A program made the position numbers and the translations under genes. From Perilla frutescens (lineage: Eukaryota; Streptophyta; Magnoliopsida; Lamiales; Lamiaceae): DNA of 64,000 bases. The DNA lies in contig BRKX01000015.1 in assembly GCA_026008535.1 (NCBI GenBank), positions 25,751,501-25,815,500 of the forward strand. The letters are read 5' to 3'. Shown here in pieces: positions 12,055-24,340 of the stretch. Numbering within the stretch: the first letter of the stretch is position 1; every line of letters begins with the position of its first letter. Under the pieces are notes generated by a model that saw only the letters and a list, made by a program, of their open reading frames with translations, did not search any database and was not told the origin of the DNA.

Positions 12055-12118
12055 TATTTGAAGCATGTCTTTCAAGCATAATAACTAACTGGCTAACTCT
12101 CCAATCTAAGCTATCAAC

Positions 12119-14792
12119 TCAAACTGCGCCGTTAGGTCTGCATCTCACTCCTATATTCTCCACGTGACCATCAAAGGTCTTAGCCGGCAGGCTCTTCGTG
12201 AATGGATCAGCCAGGTTGTCCTCCGATACAATCTTGACCACCGCCACGTCTCCTCTCTTATCGATTTCTCGTATAAGATAGTACTTTCTCTCTATGTGTT
12301 TACTTGCCTTGTGGGCTATGGGTTCCTTCGAATTTGCCACTGTACCAGAGTTATCACAGTATATCGTGATAGTCTTAGGCAAATCAGAAACCACGCCCAA
12401 GCCCACTAGGAACCCGCAGAGCCAGACAGCCTCTTTTGCAGCCTCAGAGACAGCTACATACTCAGCTTCTATGGTGGAATCCGCAATGCAATTTTGCTTA
12501 ATGCTCCTCTATGCGATGGCTCCACCTCCTAATGTAAACACATAGCCCGAGGTAGACTTACTTTGATCTTTGTCGGATTGAAAATCTGAGTCCGTGTACC
12601 CAAAGGTACTAGACTATCAGAGTGGAAAATTAACATGTAATCTCGAGTCCGTTTAAGGTACTTGAGAATGTTTTTGACCGCAGTCCAGTGACCTTGTCCA
12701 GGGTTAGACTGATATCTGCTTACCATGCCAACGGCATAGCATATATCAGGCCTAGTGCATAGCATGGCATACATCAAACTTCCCACAGGCAAAGCATATG
12801 GTACTTTCTTCATTTCCTCTATCTCAAACTGTGTTTGGGGACATATTTTCTTGGATAGATGAATTCCATGCCTGTAAGGTATAAAACCTTTCTTGGAATC
12901 TTGCATGCCAAATCTAGCTAGCACTGTATCGATATAAGTCGCCTGGGACAGACATAACATCCTTTTCTGGCGATCTCGAATGATCTTGATGCCAAGGACA
13001 TGTCCGGCTTCACCCAGATCCTTCATATCGAACTGCTTGGACAGCCACACCCTAATGTTCGATAACGCCTTCTTATTGTTTCCAATAAGCAAGATATCAT
13101 CAACATAAAGTACGAGGAATGCCACCACGTTTCTATCACATTTCTTGTACACATAGCTCTCATCCGGACTTTACACGAATCCATATGACTGGATAACCTC
13201 ATCAAATCGGATGTTCTAAGATCTCGATGCCTGCTTAAGTCCATAAATGGATCTCTTAAGTTTACACACCAAGTGCTCTTGGCCCTTAGCAATGAATCCC
13301 TCTAGTTGTTTCATGTGGATGTTTTCCTCAAGACTTCCATTTAGGAAAGCTGTCTTGACATCCATCTGCCAGATCTCATAATCCAAATGAGCGACAATAG
13401 ATAAGAGAATCCGGATTGACTTAAGCATAGCTACCGGTGAAAAGGTTTCCTCATAATCGATCCCTTCTTTCTAAGTATACCCTTTTGCCACCAATCTTGC
13501 CTTGAAGGTTTCAACCTTCCAGTCAGATCCTTTCTTGCGCTTGTAGACCCACTTACAGCCAATGGGTTTTACCCCATCTTGTGGTTCTACAAGATCCTAG
13601 ACTTGATTGTGATCTATAGATCCAATCTCAGACTCCATTGTAGTTTTCCAAGAATCCACATCTTTTTCTCGAATTGCCTCGTCATAGGTCCTGGGATCTA
13701 ATTCATTGAGACCCTCTGGGAAATCTGAAGCCTCTCCAAGACCAATGAATCTATCAGGTTAGCGTACAACCCTCCCACTGCGACGAAGCAGTTCCTGTAC
13801 TTTTGTGACACATTGTGCATTGTTTGGTGGTTCCTCTTCTTGTACAACCGGTGTAGGATTCGATCCTCCCCTTAACTCCTCAAGGATGATGTGACTCCTT
13901 AGTTTGTGGTTTATGACATAGTCTTCCTCTAAGAATCGAGCATTGGTGCTAACAATGATCTTCTGATCCTTAGGACTATAAAATAAACCACCTTTCATTC
14001 CTCTCGGATATCCAACGAACAGCCTTACATCAGTACGGGGCGTCAGCTTATCAGCTTTCTTGTCCAACACGTGTGCTGGGCTACCCCAAATCCGAATATG
14101 GTTCAAACTGGGCTTTCGTCCAGTCCATAGTCTTGTGGGTGTAGCAGGAACTGATTTCGATAGAACCAAGTTAAGAATATAGGCTGCCGTTTCCAGGGCA
14201 TATCCCCAGAACGAAATGGACAACTCAGAATAAATCATCATCGATCTAACCATCTCTAACAATGTATAATTCCTTCTTTCCGCCACGCCATTCTGCTGTG
14301 GCGTTCCAGGCGCAATCAACTGGGATGTAATCCCACTCTCTGCCATGTAATCCCTAAATTCGCTTGAGAGGTACTCGCCACCACGATCAGAATGTAGTGA
14401 CTTGATACTTCTGCCTGTTCATTTCTCCGTTTCCGCCTTAAACTCTTTGAATTTCTCAAAACATTCAGACTTGCGACATAACATGTAAATATAACCGTAT
14501 CTAGAGTAATCATCAATGAGAGTGATGAAATACTCGAACCCTCCTCGAGCTTGAACTTACATAGGGACGCATAGGTCAGAGTGAATCAAATCTAATAGCC
14601 CTTCAGATCTATTTCCTTTTGACTAGAAAGGACGCTTGGTCATTTTACCTTCCAAACAGGATTCACACAAAGGAAACGATTCTATTACCAAAGAAGACAA
14701 TGATCCATCATTTATAAGCCTTTGTATCCTCTTAAGGTTAATATGACCTAGCCTTAGATGCCAAAGATAGGTTTGATTCAATTCCGAAGGTT
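12119..14792 (-). pseudogene. Copia B integrase, reverse transcriptase and RNase H, decayed
   Basis: Reading leftwards from 14792 on the minus strand: a GAG-pre-integrase segment TYLWHLRLGHINLKRIQRL with CESC; an integrase part with APGTPQQNGVAERRNYTLLE and a weakened DHR-type end; RT pieces with QMDVKTAFLNGSLEENIHMK, CKLKRSIYGLKQA and YVDDILL; then LCTRPDICYAVGMVSRY; then RNase H with TIYCDNSGTVANSKEP, KHIERKYYLIRE and DNLADPFTKSLPAKTF. The pieces lie in different frames (12119-12406, 12529-13152, 13216-13428, 13759-14346 and 14623-14792), with stops between, so no polyprotein can be made. The first protein-coding bases (14792) adjoin the solo LTR insertion. Confidence 0.92.
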
Positions 14793-14797
14793 CTTTT
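14793..14797. other. left target duplication of solo LTR C
   Basis: ctttt here is repeated at 16220-16224 on the other side of the solo LTR. Confidence 0.85.
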
Positions 14798-16219
14798 TGT
14801 TGGTTTTGTATACTAGAAGACCTGTCTTTTGTATACATTATTAATAATGGTTTTTATGATGATATAGAATGAATACAATTGCAGTCACTGTTTGCATTTA
14901 AATTATTATATTTATATGCATGTTCACTATACTTACATTGTAGATAATATGGTGTGGGTAAACACATGGTTAGATCATATCATCGGTTCCTTGTAATGTA
15001 TTAAAAGGCTCACGGTTTAGATGGCACTGAACCTGCTATCGGTACACCGTAGAATAATCTGATAGTTAGTTTGTCTTGACTAACTGATTATTCTAATACA
15101 CGGTCAAGTGTATTGAGGAGGATCTACTTAGGATTCTATTCTCTATTCTGACCTTAAATGAGAGAATAAGAATCCACAGAGTTCGGGTTCTTAAGCCCTA
15201 TGTGTTGGTGGACATATACGTGTAGTGTTTGCAGCTTTGATTTATCAAAGGGTGAGATTCTTTCATAAGGATCAATAATCTCGATATCTTGGGTTGTGAT
15301 ATTTACACTTATGATGGGTCGTGCAATATGTAGGGGCACCGTGTCCTGGTGCGCCAGTTTGATGGTGTCCCCTTGAGGAAATGCAAGTTCATGTTGAAAC
15401 CCTGCAGGTGGAATTTATTCCGTGCATGAGTAAAGCTTGTGTGGTACTACTCAAGGATAAGATATTAATTAATTATAGCTGTCAGAAGCTTACATAATTA
15501 ATTAATGGACATTATATCTTAAACGCGGGGAATGGCTGGACTAAAGGAGAAAGCATATTCAGAAATATGTATTAAATTGGTAGGTCAGTATTATTTCTTT
15601 AGTGGAATAAAAATAATACTTAATTTATTTAATAATGACCTAAGTTTATTGGATATTGGAAATTAAATAAATTAGCAGGCCAATTTAATATTCTTCTAGA
15701 TCCCTGTTGTAGCCCAATATGACTTTAATGGACTAGAGTTGGAAAAGAGATAGAGGCCCAAGCCCAGTATATTTAGGGCTGGATAATTTCGACCACCTCC
15801 CCTATAAATAGAGAGGTGGGGGACGAAATTTTTGGATATAGATCAGCTCCTCTTGTGTTCTCTTTATCTCCACAGATTCCATACTGATCTAGTAGATTTC
15901 AGCCCACCCTGAAACTAGATTCAGTCCGGGAATACAACATAAGATCAAGGAGTGGAATATCACAGTGGGCGCCGATCATCATCATACACAACAACAAGAT
16001 TAGACCTTTAATCTTGTCCTCCACCCGTCGTTTGATTTGTAAGTCATTTTTCGATTCTATGTTTCCGCTTTAGTAGAATTGTTTAAACCGGATTTGCATG
16101 TTAATTAAACTCGCTTAATTAAAACATATGAGATGCATGAATTTATGATCTACATGACATTAGGATTAATGAATATCCAATTAGATCCTGCGGTGGTTCA
16201 ATTCGAAAAAACCCCAACA
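14798..16219 (+). mobile_element. solo LTR C, family related to Copia B, opposite orientation
   Basis: It starts tgttggttttgtatac and ends cgaaaaaaccccaaca, which is the reverse-complement layout of a Copia B LTR at 1422 bp. It is flanked by the 5-bp duplication ctttt (14793-14797 and 16220-16224). It is visibly more diverged from the B LTRs than they are from each other, so it came from a sister subfamily member or an older lineage. The word cctataaata at 15801-15810 lies in the GC-flanked promoter region and corresponds to the TATA box of the B LTR. As a solo LTR it records loss of an internal region by LTR-LTR recombination. It splits the B pol frame between protease and integrase. Confidence 0.92.
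15803..15810 (-). promoter_or_regulatory. LTR C TATA-like box
   Basis: On the plus strand this reads tataaata, between two GC-rich half-sites cacctccc and gagaggtggg. The equivalent place in the Copia B LTRs also holds a TATA word. The strand is uncertain because the word is nearly symmetrical. By LTR orientation (C opposite to B) transcription would be expected on the plus strand. Confidence 0.35.
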
Positions 16220-16224
16220 CTTTT

Positions 16225-17495
16225 CTCTTGTTAGGGTTTATGATCAATGTATTCAACAGTTGTCTTTGTGTAGTGTTTTCAATTGGTTTAAGAAAGTATA
16301 AGTGTCCATCCAATGTGCCAGAACAGATAAAATGTTTACCACTAAAGATAACTACTTTGTTATCAAAAGAAACAAAATATCCATCCATAATCAATTTAGA
16401 AACTGAAATCAAGTTTCGCCTAAAACCAGGCACATAAAGACAATCTTTCAAAATCAAAGTTCTATCACTACTGAAAGGTAAAACAACGTCTCCCACTGCA
16501 ACAGCCGCCACTCTCGTAGCATTACCCATGTAGACGGTGATCTCATCCTCACTCAGCTGTCTTTTTACCAGGAACCCCTGTAAAGACATGCAAACATGAT
16601 CAGTAGCTCCAGTATCTACTACCCATGACTGGGTAGAACAAGTTGCTAAACATGTTTCCACAACCAGAGTGTGAGATGTACCTCTTTTCTTCTTCTTGTT
16701 AGGACACACCGCCTTCCAGTGACCTGGTTGGCCACACTTGAAGCACTTAGTCTTCGACTTGAACTCCTCGGGAGGAATCTTTGCCTTTGGCTTCTTCGCC
16801 TTAGGCGCCTCATCTGCAGCCTTCTTAGGTGCGTTTCTCTTCTTCCTTTTTCCACCAGAAGAAGCCGCACCCTTTTCAGCTATGTGGGCCTGAGGATCAC
16901 TCTTTTGGAGCAATTCAGCCGCCTAAAGATCTATGAGCAGTTCAGTCAGGCTGACATCCCTTTTAATCATGTTAAAATTCAGCCTGAACTGCTCACACTT
17001 CGAGGACAAGCTATGAAGAACAATGTCGATTTGAGAATCGCCATCTAGTTCTCCACCCAAGGTCTCGATCTCAGATAAATACCCCATCATCATGAGAACG
17101 TGATCCCTAACAGGTGTGGAGTCAGACATTCTTACATCCATTAGCTTCTTCATTGCCAAATGGCGTGTCGAGCGGTTCTGATGACCGAATAGCTGCCTAA
17201 GGTTGTACATGATATCATAAGCGGTTTTCATAGGCTCGGGCTGATGTTGCAAGACACTTGACATAGATACCAAGATGTAACAGCGCGATATCTCATTAGA
17301 TCTAACCCACTTATCATATGCAACCTTTTGGGCTTCGTCAGAATCCTCATCTGGCTTTTGAGGACAAACCTCTTCAAGTACAAACTTGTGTCCCTCAGCA
17401 ACAAGAACTAAGTTAAGGTTACGAAGCCAGTCATTGTAGTTTTCACCGACAAGTTTGTTTTCTTTAAGGATTGAGGACATATTGGAGAGTGCCAT
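16225..17495 (-). pseudogene. Copia B gag and protease, one in-frame stop
   Basis: The best start is ATG at 17495 (MALSNMSSILKENKLVGENY). The longer ORF to 17546 begins with a non-ATG codon. Gag shows NYNDWLRNLNLVLVAEG, MYNLRQLFGHQNRSTRHLAM and VLHSLSSKCEQF, typical of UBN2-like Copia gag. A TAG near 16920-16922 interrupts the frame just before AAELLQKSDPQ. Beyond it lie a Lys-rich stretch, the zinc knuckle CFKCGQPGHWKAVC, and the protease motif WVVDTGATDHVC with the catalytic Asp intact. The downstream protease/linker ends where solo LTR C entered (16224); the annotated ORF extending into 16143 is read-through into that LTR. Confidence 0.92.
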
Positions 17496-17622
17496 TGATG
17501 TTATGAAATAACTGAAATTAAAACATGCAGTACAGTCACAAAACACATTTAGGATAAACAGTATATAATCGAAAGCCTCATAAAAATTATATACTTTTCC
17601 ACCGACACTTTAAAAACGTCTT

Positions 17623-17790
17623 TTATAAGCCACGATAGTGTGGACGTTTATAAAATCCATTCTTAAATAGGTTAAACCTTTAATTTGTCTCCAGTTGAGT
17701 TTCCTTACAACAAGCAAATTAATAGCCGGATAATAAACACGGTCATATAATCGTCTAACTGATAAGCCACGATCGTGTGGACGTTTATCA
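17623..17790. repeat. two 31-bp hairpin repeats in the Copia B leader
   Basis: The copies at 17623-17653 and 17760-17790 share the core aagccacgat and gtgtggacgttta. The outer arms are TTATAA/TTATAA in the first and TGATAA/TTATCA in the second, so a T-A pair has become a G-C pair. Inner arms CCAC and GTGG are the same in both. Confidence 0.8.
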
Positions 17791-18272
17791 ATAAATTATA
17801 TCTAAGTGTGCACACAATTATCTTCGCACCAAGAGCACCATTTGAATTTAACCGCTCTAGATGGAGGAGTCAGTTAGTTCTAACAGTGTTCTACAGCTAT
17901 CCATTTAGGAGATCTAATTTCTAGAGAAATCTGTGATATGACACATCCGATATGGAGGAAGATCGATGTCAACGCGTATGCCCATCACTTCTCAATTAAA
18001 CCAGATTTTAATGGAGACCGTATGAGATTTCTACATACTTTGGTATGAATCTCTCCTACTTAGTTATTTATGTTTGATGTTTCATTTTATCCCATTATCG
18101 AACATGCAAACATCACATAAAAAGATAAACATCCATTGCATGTTTCAACATAATAAGCAACAGTAATATTCCAACTATCATGGCTTATATCTCATGTTGA
18201 TTGATGAGATAAAACTGGAAAGTCAGCTCCGGAAACAGGGCTTGGAGCCGCCGCCCTCTTCACTGCGCCTCG

Positions 18273-18304
18273 CCGAAAATCCTAGCTCCATTTAGGATTT
18301 TCGG
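18273..18304. other. perfect 12-bp stem-loop in the Copia B leader
   Basis: The arms ccgaaaatccta (18273-18284) and taggattttcgg (18293-18304) are exact complements around an 8-base loop. Confidence 0.85.
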
Positions 18305-19965
18305 GACGTGAACCGGTGAACCTTCCTTTTTGGTGCTGAACCACTTTCCTTCTTTTGAGTTGATCTCCGATCTTTATTCAATACAGACTATCTATTCCAA
18401 AAGGAAAAATCTAATATTGCTAGAATAAAAAATACAACTCAAAAACTCAGTCTAACAGCTTTATATCTATTACATTAAACCAACGTAAAATAAAACCTAG
18501 ACCTAATCCATGGATTTTCTCATGGATTAAAATCACGTAGCCAAACCGGCATACGGCCAACATCCATTAAACATAAACATACATCACATAAAATAAAGGA
18601 GCCATGATAGTTGGTAAACCTGAAAACAAACACAGTCTACAAAACCAACAATCATGTATTATATGATCCACTTAAAATAACATATGATATCTATGCATGA
18701 ATATTAAATAATAATCGAATTTAACAATTAATTAGATTAATTAATTCGATATTATCCACAAGATAAAAATTGAAAATTAAAATAATTATTCACCAATTTT
18801 TAACTTGTAAATTTTCAAAAATATCATCAAAATAAATCTGGAAATTATTAATAATTATCCACCAAATTTATTTAATATTTTCAAGCCACCCTAATTAAAT
18901 AATAATTGGATATCGTGATATAAATCAAAAATCTAATCCAAATATTATCCATAAGAATCTAAATCTTCAAGGATAAAATTTGAAGATTTGATTCCAATCC
19001 AAAATCTTCCAAAACTTATCCAAATTTAAAATCTTATCACAACTGGATTTTGATAATTATTCAGCTATATCCAAAATCACCTTATCCAATTTAAATCATA
19101 TAGATTTTCGAAAATCACCAAATAATAAATTTGGAAATTTGATCCATTTCAAATTCTTCCAAGTTTAAAATTCTATTTTCAAATCTATCTAGATTAAAAT
19201 TAGGTAAATTAAGATATACATCAAATAACATCAAATCTTAATCCAACACTTATAATTTTTGAAATTCGTAATTAAATAAATCTGGAATTTTAATTTTCAT
19301 TAAAATTTCCTCCAAATTAACTTAATAAAATCGAAAATTACATAAAATAACATATTTGGAAACTTTGACATTAATCAAAAAACCATTCCAAATAAAATAC
19401 ATAGGTTTCGAAATTTTCTAGAAAAATAAATCTGGAAATTTTGATCCACTTCAAAAATTACCAAATTTAAAATTCTAATTTCAAACCTATCTTGATTAGA
19501 ATTTTGTAACTTTTGATATACATCAAAAATCACCAAATCCTATTCTAATGACACCAAATTTTCCATCCTACTCCAAATTAAAGCTGAAAATTTGATCTTG
19601 ATCAAAACATCATCCATACTTTAATCAATATGACCAAAAATTATAAGAACAAATTAGGGAATTTTTAACACATCAAAAATCGAAATTTTTGACATCCAAA
19701 TTTTCGAACCACCTAGATTAAATCTGAAAATTTGATAATCATCAAATATCAATCCAAATAGAACTTCTATTGATGGCCGAAAATTTCATACCTCAAAACT
19801 AGAATTTTCGAATGTCATCAAAAATTCATCCAAATTTTGAATACCATAAAAATCAAAACACATGACAATTAAATCTGAAAATTTAAACAACATAAATTTA
19901 TCATCAAATTTAATTTGTAGTTCGAATTTCATGCTCGGATTAATCCTAGAACAGTGCCAAAACCT

Positions 19966-19977
19966 GCTCTGATACCA
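19966..19977 (-). other. primer-binding site (initiator Met tRNA) of Copia B
   Basis: The minus strand reads TGGTATCAGAGC two bases inside the 5' LTR. Confidence 0.92.
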
Positions 19978-19979
19978 GT

Positions 19980-21417
19980 TGTTGGGGTTTTTTCGAATTA
20001 AACCACCGCATGATCATTTGGTTGTTCATTAATCCGTGTTCATGCAAATCATAATTTTATGTAACATGCATGTTTATCACAGTCTAATCAAAAAGCGTGC
20101 AAAGCAGATTCAAATCTAATAAAGCGGAAGACATAGAAACGAATCTACTTACAAATCGATAGACGGTCTGTGGACAAGATTAAAGATCTAATCTTGCTGT
20201 TGAATGAGCACAGTAATGGCGCCATCTATGACCTCAAAATCGTGCACCACAGTATTTCACTCCAAGATCTTCTGTTGTATTCCCGGACTGTATCTAGATT
20301 TAGAGTGGGCTGAAATCTACTAGATAGAATTGTGAAATATATGGATAACTTTGAGAGACAAAGAGGGGCTGAATTTTTATTATCAAATTTTCGTGCCCCC
20401 CTCCCCTTATATATAGGGAGGGGCGAAAATTTCATGTTCCAGCCCTATTGGGCTGGGCCTCTATCTCAAGTTCTATATCCAGTCCACTTTCAGTCAATTG
20501 GGCTACAACAGGGATCTAGAAGAATATTAAATTGGCCCACTAATTTATTTAATATCCAATATCCAATAAACTTAGGATATAATTAAATAAATTAAGTTTT
20601 ACTTTTATTCCACTAAAGAAGCAAAACTGACCTACCAATTTAATACATATTTACGAATATGCTTTCTCCTTTAGTCCAGCCATTCCCCATGTTTAAGATA
20701 TAATGCTCATTAATTAATTATGTCAGCCTCTGACATCTATAATTAATTAACCTCTAAAACCTTGAGTAGTACCACACAAGCTTTATTCATGTTCGGAATA
20801 AATTCCACCTGCAGGGTTTCAACATGAACTTGTGCTTCCTCAAGAGAACATCATCAACCTGGCGCACTAGGATACGGTGCTCATGCATACTGCTCGAAAC
20901 ATCATGTATACATTGTTATTACCCAAGATATCGAATTTGATCTACGAAAAGATCTCACTCATTGATAAATCAAAATAATAAACAACGCACACATATGTTC
21001 GCCAATGTCACATGAGTTCAGAACCCGAACTCTGTGGATCTTTATTCTCTCAGTAACTGGGTCAGAGACAGAGAATAGTATCCTATCGTGATCCTCCTCA
21101 ATACACTAACAAGTGTACTAGAATAATCAGTTAGTCAAGATAAACTAACTTATCAGATTATTCTACGGTGTATCGATGGTGTGTTCAGGACCATCTAAGC
21201 CGTGAGCTCTTTAATACAATACAAGGTTCTAATGATATGATCATACCGTGTGACTCCCCACACCATATCATCTACAATGTAAGTACATGGAACATTGCAT
21301 AAAACAATTATATAACATAATCTAAATGCAAACAGTGACTGCAATAACTTTCATTTCATATCATCATATCATCAGAAAAGTATACAAAGACAAGTCTTCC
21401 AGTATACAAAACTAACA
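19980..21417 (-). repeat. 5' LTR of Copia B
   Basis: It is 1438 bp, next to the primer site. On the minus strand a TATA word (ctatatataag, near 20406-20416) sits between GC-rich words and is the likely promoter of the element. Confidence 0.92.
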
Positions 21418-21740
21418 ACTTGTATCCTTAAAAAGTGTCGGCCAAAATAAATAAATAAATAAATAACCGTCAAAATCAGTATCAACCGTAACACTAAAAA
21501 GTATCACTCAAAAGTCCAAAAGTATCACTTGTATCCTTAAAAAGTATCGACCAAAATAAATAAAATCCGTCAAAATCCGTATCAAATGTAGCACTAAAAA
21601 GTATCACTCAAAATTCAAAAAGCATCATCTGTATCATTAAAAAGTATCATCTATTTTATCATTTTTCTTTTTTGCGGGTTGACCGTGTCAACGCGCGTTG
21701 ATTCGGTCAAAAGCGTTCACCGTCTGATATGACCTTATAT
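21418..21740. repeat. 100-bp minisatellite and right edge of its host repeat
   Basis: Units beginning acactaaaaagtatcactca at 21491 and gcactaaaaagtatcactca at 21591 are 100 bp apart, with partial units on both sides. The array continues the sequence cut at 10605. The right edge, gggttgaccgtgtcaacgcg, is roughly an inverted match to the left edge near 10475-10530, so the whole may be a non-autonomous DNA element. Confidence 0.75.
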
Positions 21741-22898
21741 ACATTTAGGTAATGTTTGGTAGCCTGGATAAAGACATATTAGTAAAGGTATCCAGCAATT
21801 AGTTCATGTAAGTTTTTGTCATGTTATATAGAATTGGAAAAAATGAAAACTGAAATTGAAAATGAGTAAAACAAACGTGTTTTTCCGTATTTTAAATAGT
21901 AAAAAGTAGAAAATTTCCATTTGGAAATGAAGGCCTTAACTTTCGTTTTCAATTCAAAATTTTGCCATATGCCCCTTGTGTGTGATAATATAGTGTAGTC
22001 GTGAATATGCAAGTTCTAGATAATCATTTTTGGATAGAATCACGCAATTTAATTCCTCTACCGAAATATAATTTCCAAATCCCACAACAAATGATTACTT
22101 TTTTCGATCCTAACTAACGAATAAGATTTGAACGGTACACCCAATATCGAGTTGGATTAGAGTGGAACAAACCTAATACTCGTTTTGTTTTATTTTTTTC
22201 TTTTTTATCAAGAGTAGCACATCATCATCGCCCTATCCAATTACCTAAATTGTTTATAGCAACCACACATTAACCCATTAAAGTGAAGGATTTTTTCTTC
22301 AAAATCTACGTTTAAAAAGAGAGGTTTTAATTAAAAAAGTGGACGTAACCTTTCGGCCTGAATTTTGCATTTCGGACTTCTGGGCCCAAACTCAGTTTGA
22401 ACATGAATAAGAACGGACCGAATAACTTAAACTAAGCCCACTTTTCGGCTTTAGATTCTCAGCTTCCAATGATCATATTTTCTGAAAAGAATTGGAATAC
22501 AAAATGTATATTTACGAATTTGTTGAATTTTGTTTAATTTGAGAGGTAAAAGGTTCATACTTTCCCTTTCAGTACGTGTTATGATTTCAAATTATTAGAT
22601 TTTCCTTTTTTTCTTTAATTTTAATTTTTTATACTTTAGTTTAATTTTTGAATTGTTAATTAGGATTGATCACATCCAATTATGGTTTAGAATTATTTTT
22701 CATATTTAATTTTCAATTAACAATTCATTATTGAGGTTGATTATTTCATAATCAAATTTTATAATTTTGTAATTCATTTTTTGTTGATAAATATTGACTA
22801 TGATTATTTAACTTATAATTATTTTTATTTTTTAATAAATATTTTTAAAATTATAAATTTAATATTGAAACACAAAGGAGTACAACATGAAATTTGAA

Positions 22899-22901
<3 letters not shown>

Positions 22902-22950
<49 letters not shown>
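22902..22950. repeat. (TA)n microsatellite
   Basis: About 24 uninterrupted TA units. Confidence 0.95.
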
Positions 22951-22951
<1 letters not shown>

Positions 22952-23589
22952 GAGCTTCTAAAAAGAAGATAGGGATAAGTATAGTCAAATTGCAAATGAA
23001 TCCTCTATCCCACTTTTCTCTATCCCATTTGGTGTCTCATTTTGATTTTTATAATATTTTCATTAATTTTTTTTCTTCAATTTCAATTTGTTATGGCTTA
23101 TTTTAATTTTATAATTACTATTTAGAGTTCATTTCACCCAATTAGGATTTATGTTTATTTTTTAATATTTATTTCTTGTTTTTTAGTTAATATAATTGAT
23201 TAATATGGTTGATTATTCGAAAAGTATGACATAAAATTTTTAAAAATTTTAATTTTTAGCAATAAATGTTTCTTATGATTTTTGTAATACACATTTTGAA
23301 AATATTAAATTTCATAGTAGGACATAATAGTGGGACATGAAAGTTAGACTAGAAGATTTTATCTCGTCAAATTGTCTCCTTGGCCGGATTGTTCTTTTAA
23401 GCGATTTATGTCACTCCTAGAAAAAACAAATCTGTCGCATCGAAAAAAATAAGAAATTAAGCAAAGGAGATTTGAACTTACTCCTTGGAAGATAGAGGGA
23501 AATTATCATTTTCTTAGAAATATTTTGTTTTGCACAGACACATGCATACACGAGGTGTATATAAGTTTTATTTTAAATAGGTTAACCAA

Positions 23590-23725
23590 ATTCACAGGTG
23601 AATCCGCTTTAACATGGGTCAACCAAAAAAAAAATTATCCATAAAAATCAGTATCGACGGTAACACTAAAAATTATTACTCAAAATTGGAAAAGTATCAA
23701 CTGTATTCTTAAAAAGTAAGGAGTC
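23590..23725. repeat. diverged copy of the minisatellite-bearing repeat
   Basis: It contains aacatgggtcaacc, then aaaaatcagtatcgacggta, acactaaaaattattactca and cttaaaaagta. These match the words and order of the units at 21418-21640. Confidence 0.6.
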
Positions 23726-23939
23726 TGCTAGTTATCTTATACTAGTTTATTTAGTTCAAATTGTGATTTTTTCCATTCCAATTAATGTTTAGAGTTTTGG
23801 AGTTTAAGGCTTTTTTGGTTCATGGTTTTTTAGGGTTTTTTTAGATTTTTCAGGGATTTATTTTATTTTTTTAGGATTTATGTGCTTTTTTAAGTTTTAT
23901 CAATCTCAATTAGGGGTTATATTTAAACTGAAAAGATTA

Positions 23940-24340
23940 ATTATCAAGCGCAATGCACGAGCCCACGTGTTAGCGTCGAGCGAATGCATTGCGCGAGTCG
24001 CTGGACTTCAAAAAAATCAAATTAATTCACTTTTAGTTTAGGGTTCACTAATTCCATTTTAGAATATATATTTTTTTCAAAACTAGGTTTTTTATTTTTC
24101 GATTACTGTTTATATTTATTTGGAAAAAAATTAAATTAATTATCGAAGGCAATGCATGAGCCCATGCATAAATGTCGAGCGAGTGTATTACGCGAATTTC
24201 CTGATTTCAAAAAAATTAAATTATTTCACTTTTACTTTAGGGGTTATTAATTCCATTTTAGGGTATAAATTTATATTTATTTCAAGCAAATTAAATCAAT
24301 TCACTTTAATTTTAGGGTTCACTAATTTTTTTTATGGTAT
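23940..24340. repeat. tandem duplication, ~199-bp period
   Basis: The block attatcaagcgcaatgcacg (from 23940) recurs as attatcgaaggcaatgcatg (from 24139). The following gcccacg, gtcgagcga, ttcaaaaaaat and ttagggttcactaattcc words are in the same order. Confidence 0.7.

Larger units (their letters stand above)
17496..19965 (-). other. Copia B untranslated leader, ~2.5 kb, with structured motifs
   Basis: No ORF is supported between the primer site and gag. Near gag are two 31-bp hairpin repeats (17623-17653 and 17760-17790) and a perfect 12-bp stem-loop (18273-18304). The distal part, ~18700-19960, is an AT-rich degenerate tract with recurring aaatttgaaaat and aaatctggaaat words. Long leaders occur in several plant Copia lineages and may carry packaging signals (inference). 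Confidence 0.75.
10606..21417 (-). mobile_element. Copia LTR retrotransposon B, 10.8 kb including a nested solo LTR
   Basis: The LTRs at 10606-12042 (1437 bp) and 19980-21417 (1438 bp) begin TGTTGGG and end CTAACA. The 5-bp duplication acttg is at 10601-10605 and 21418-21422. Joining the flanks restores a ~100-bp minisatellite unit, which confirms the insertion. LTR identity is roughly 96-97% over the stretches compared by eye. The minus strand carries primer site, long leader, gag, protease, integrase, RT and RNase H, all with stops and frameshifts. A related solo LTR lies within the pol region in the opposite orientation. Confidence 0.95.
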
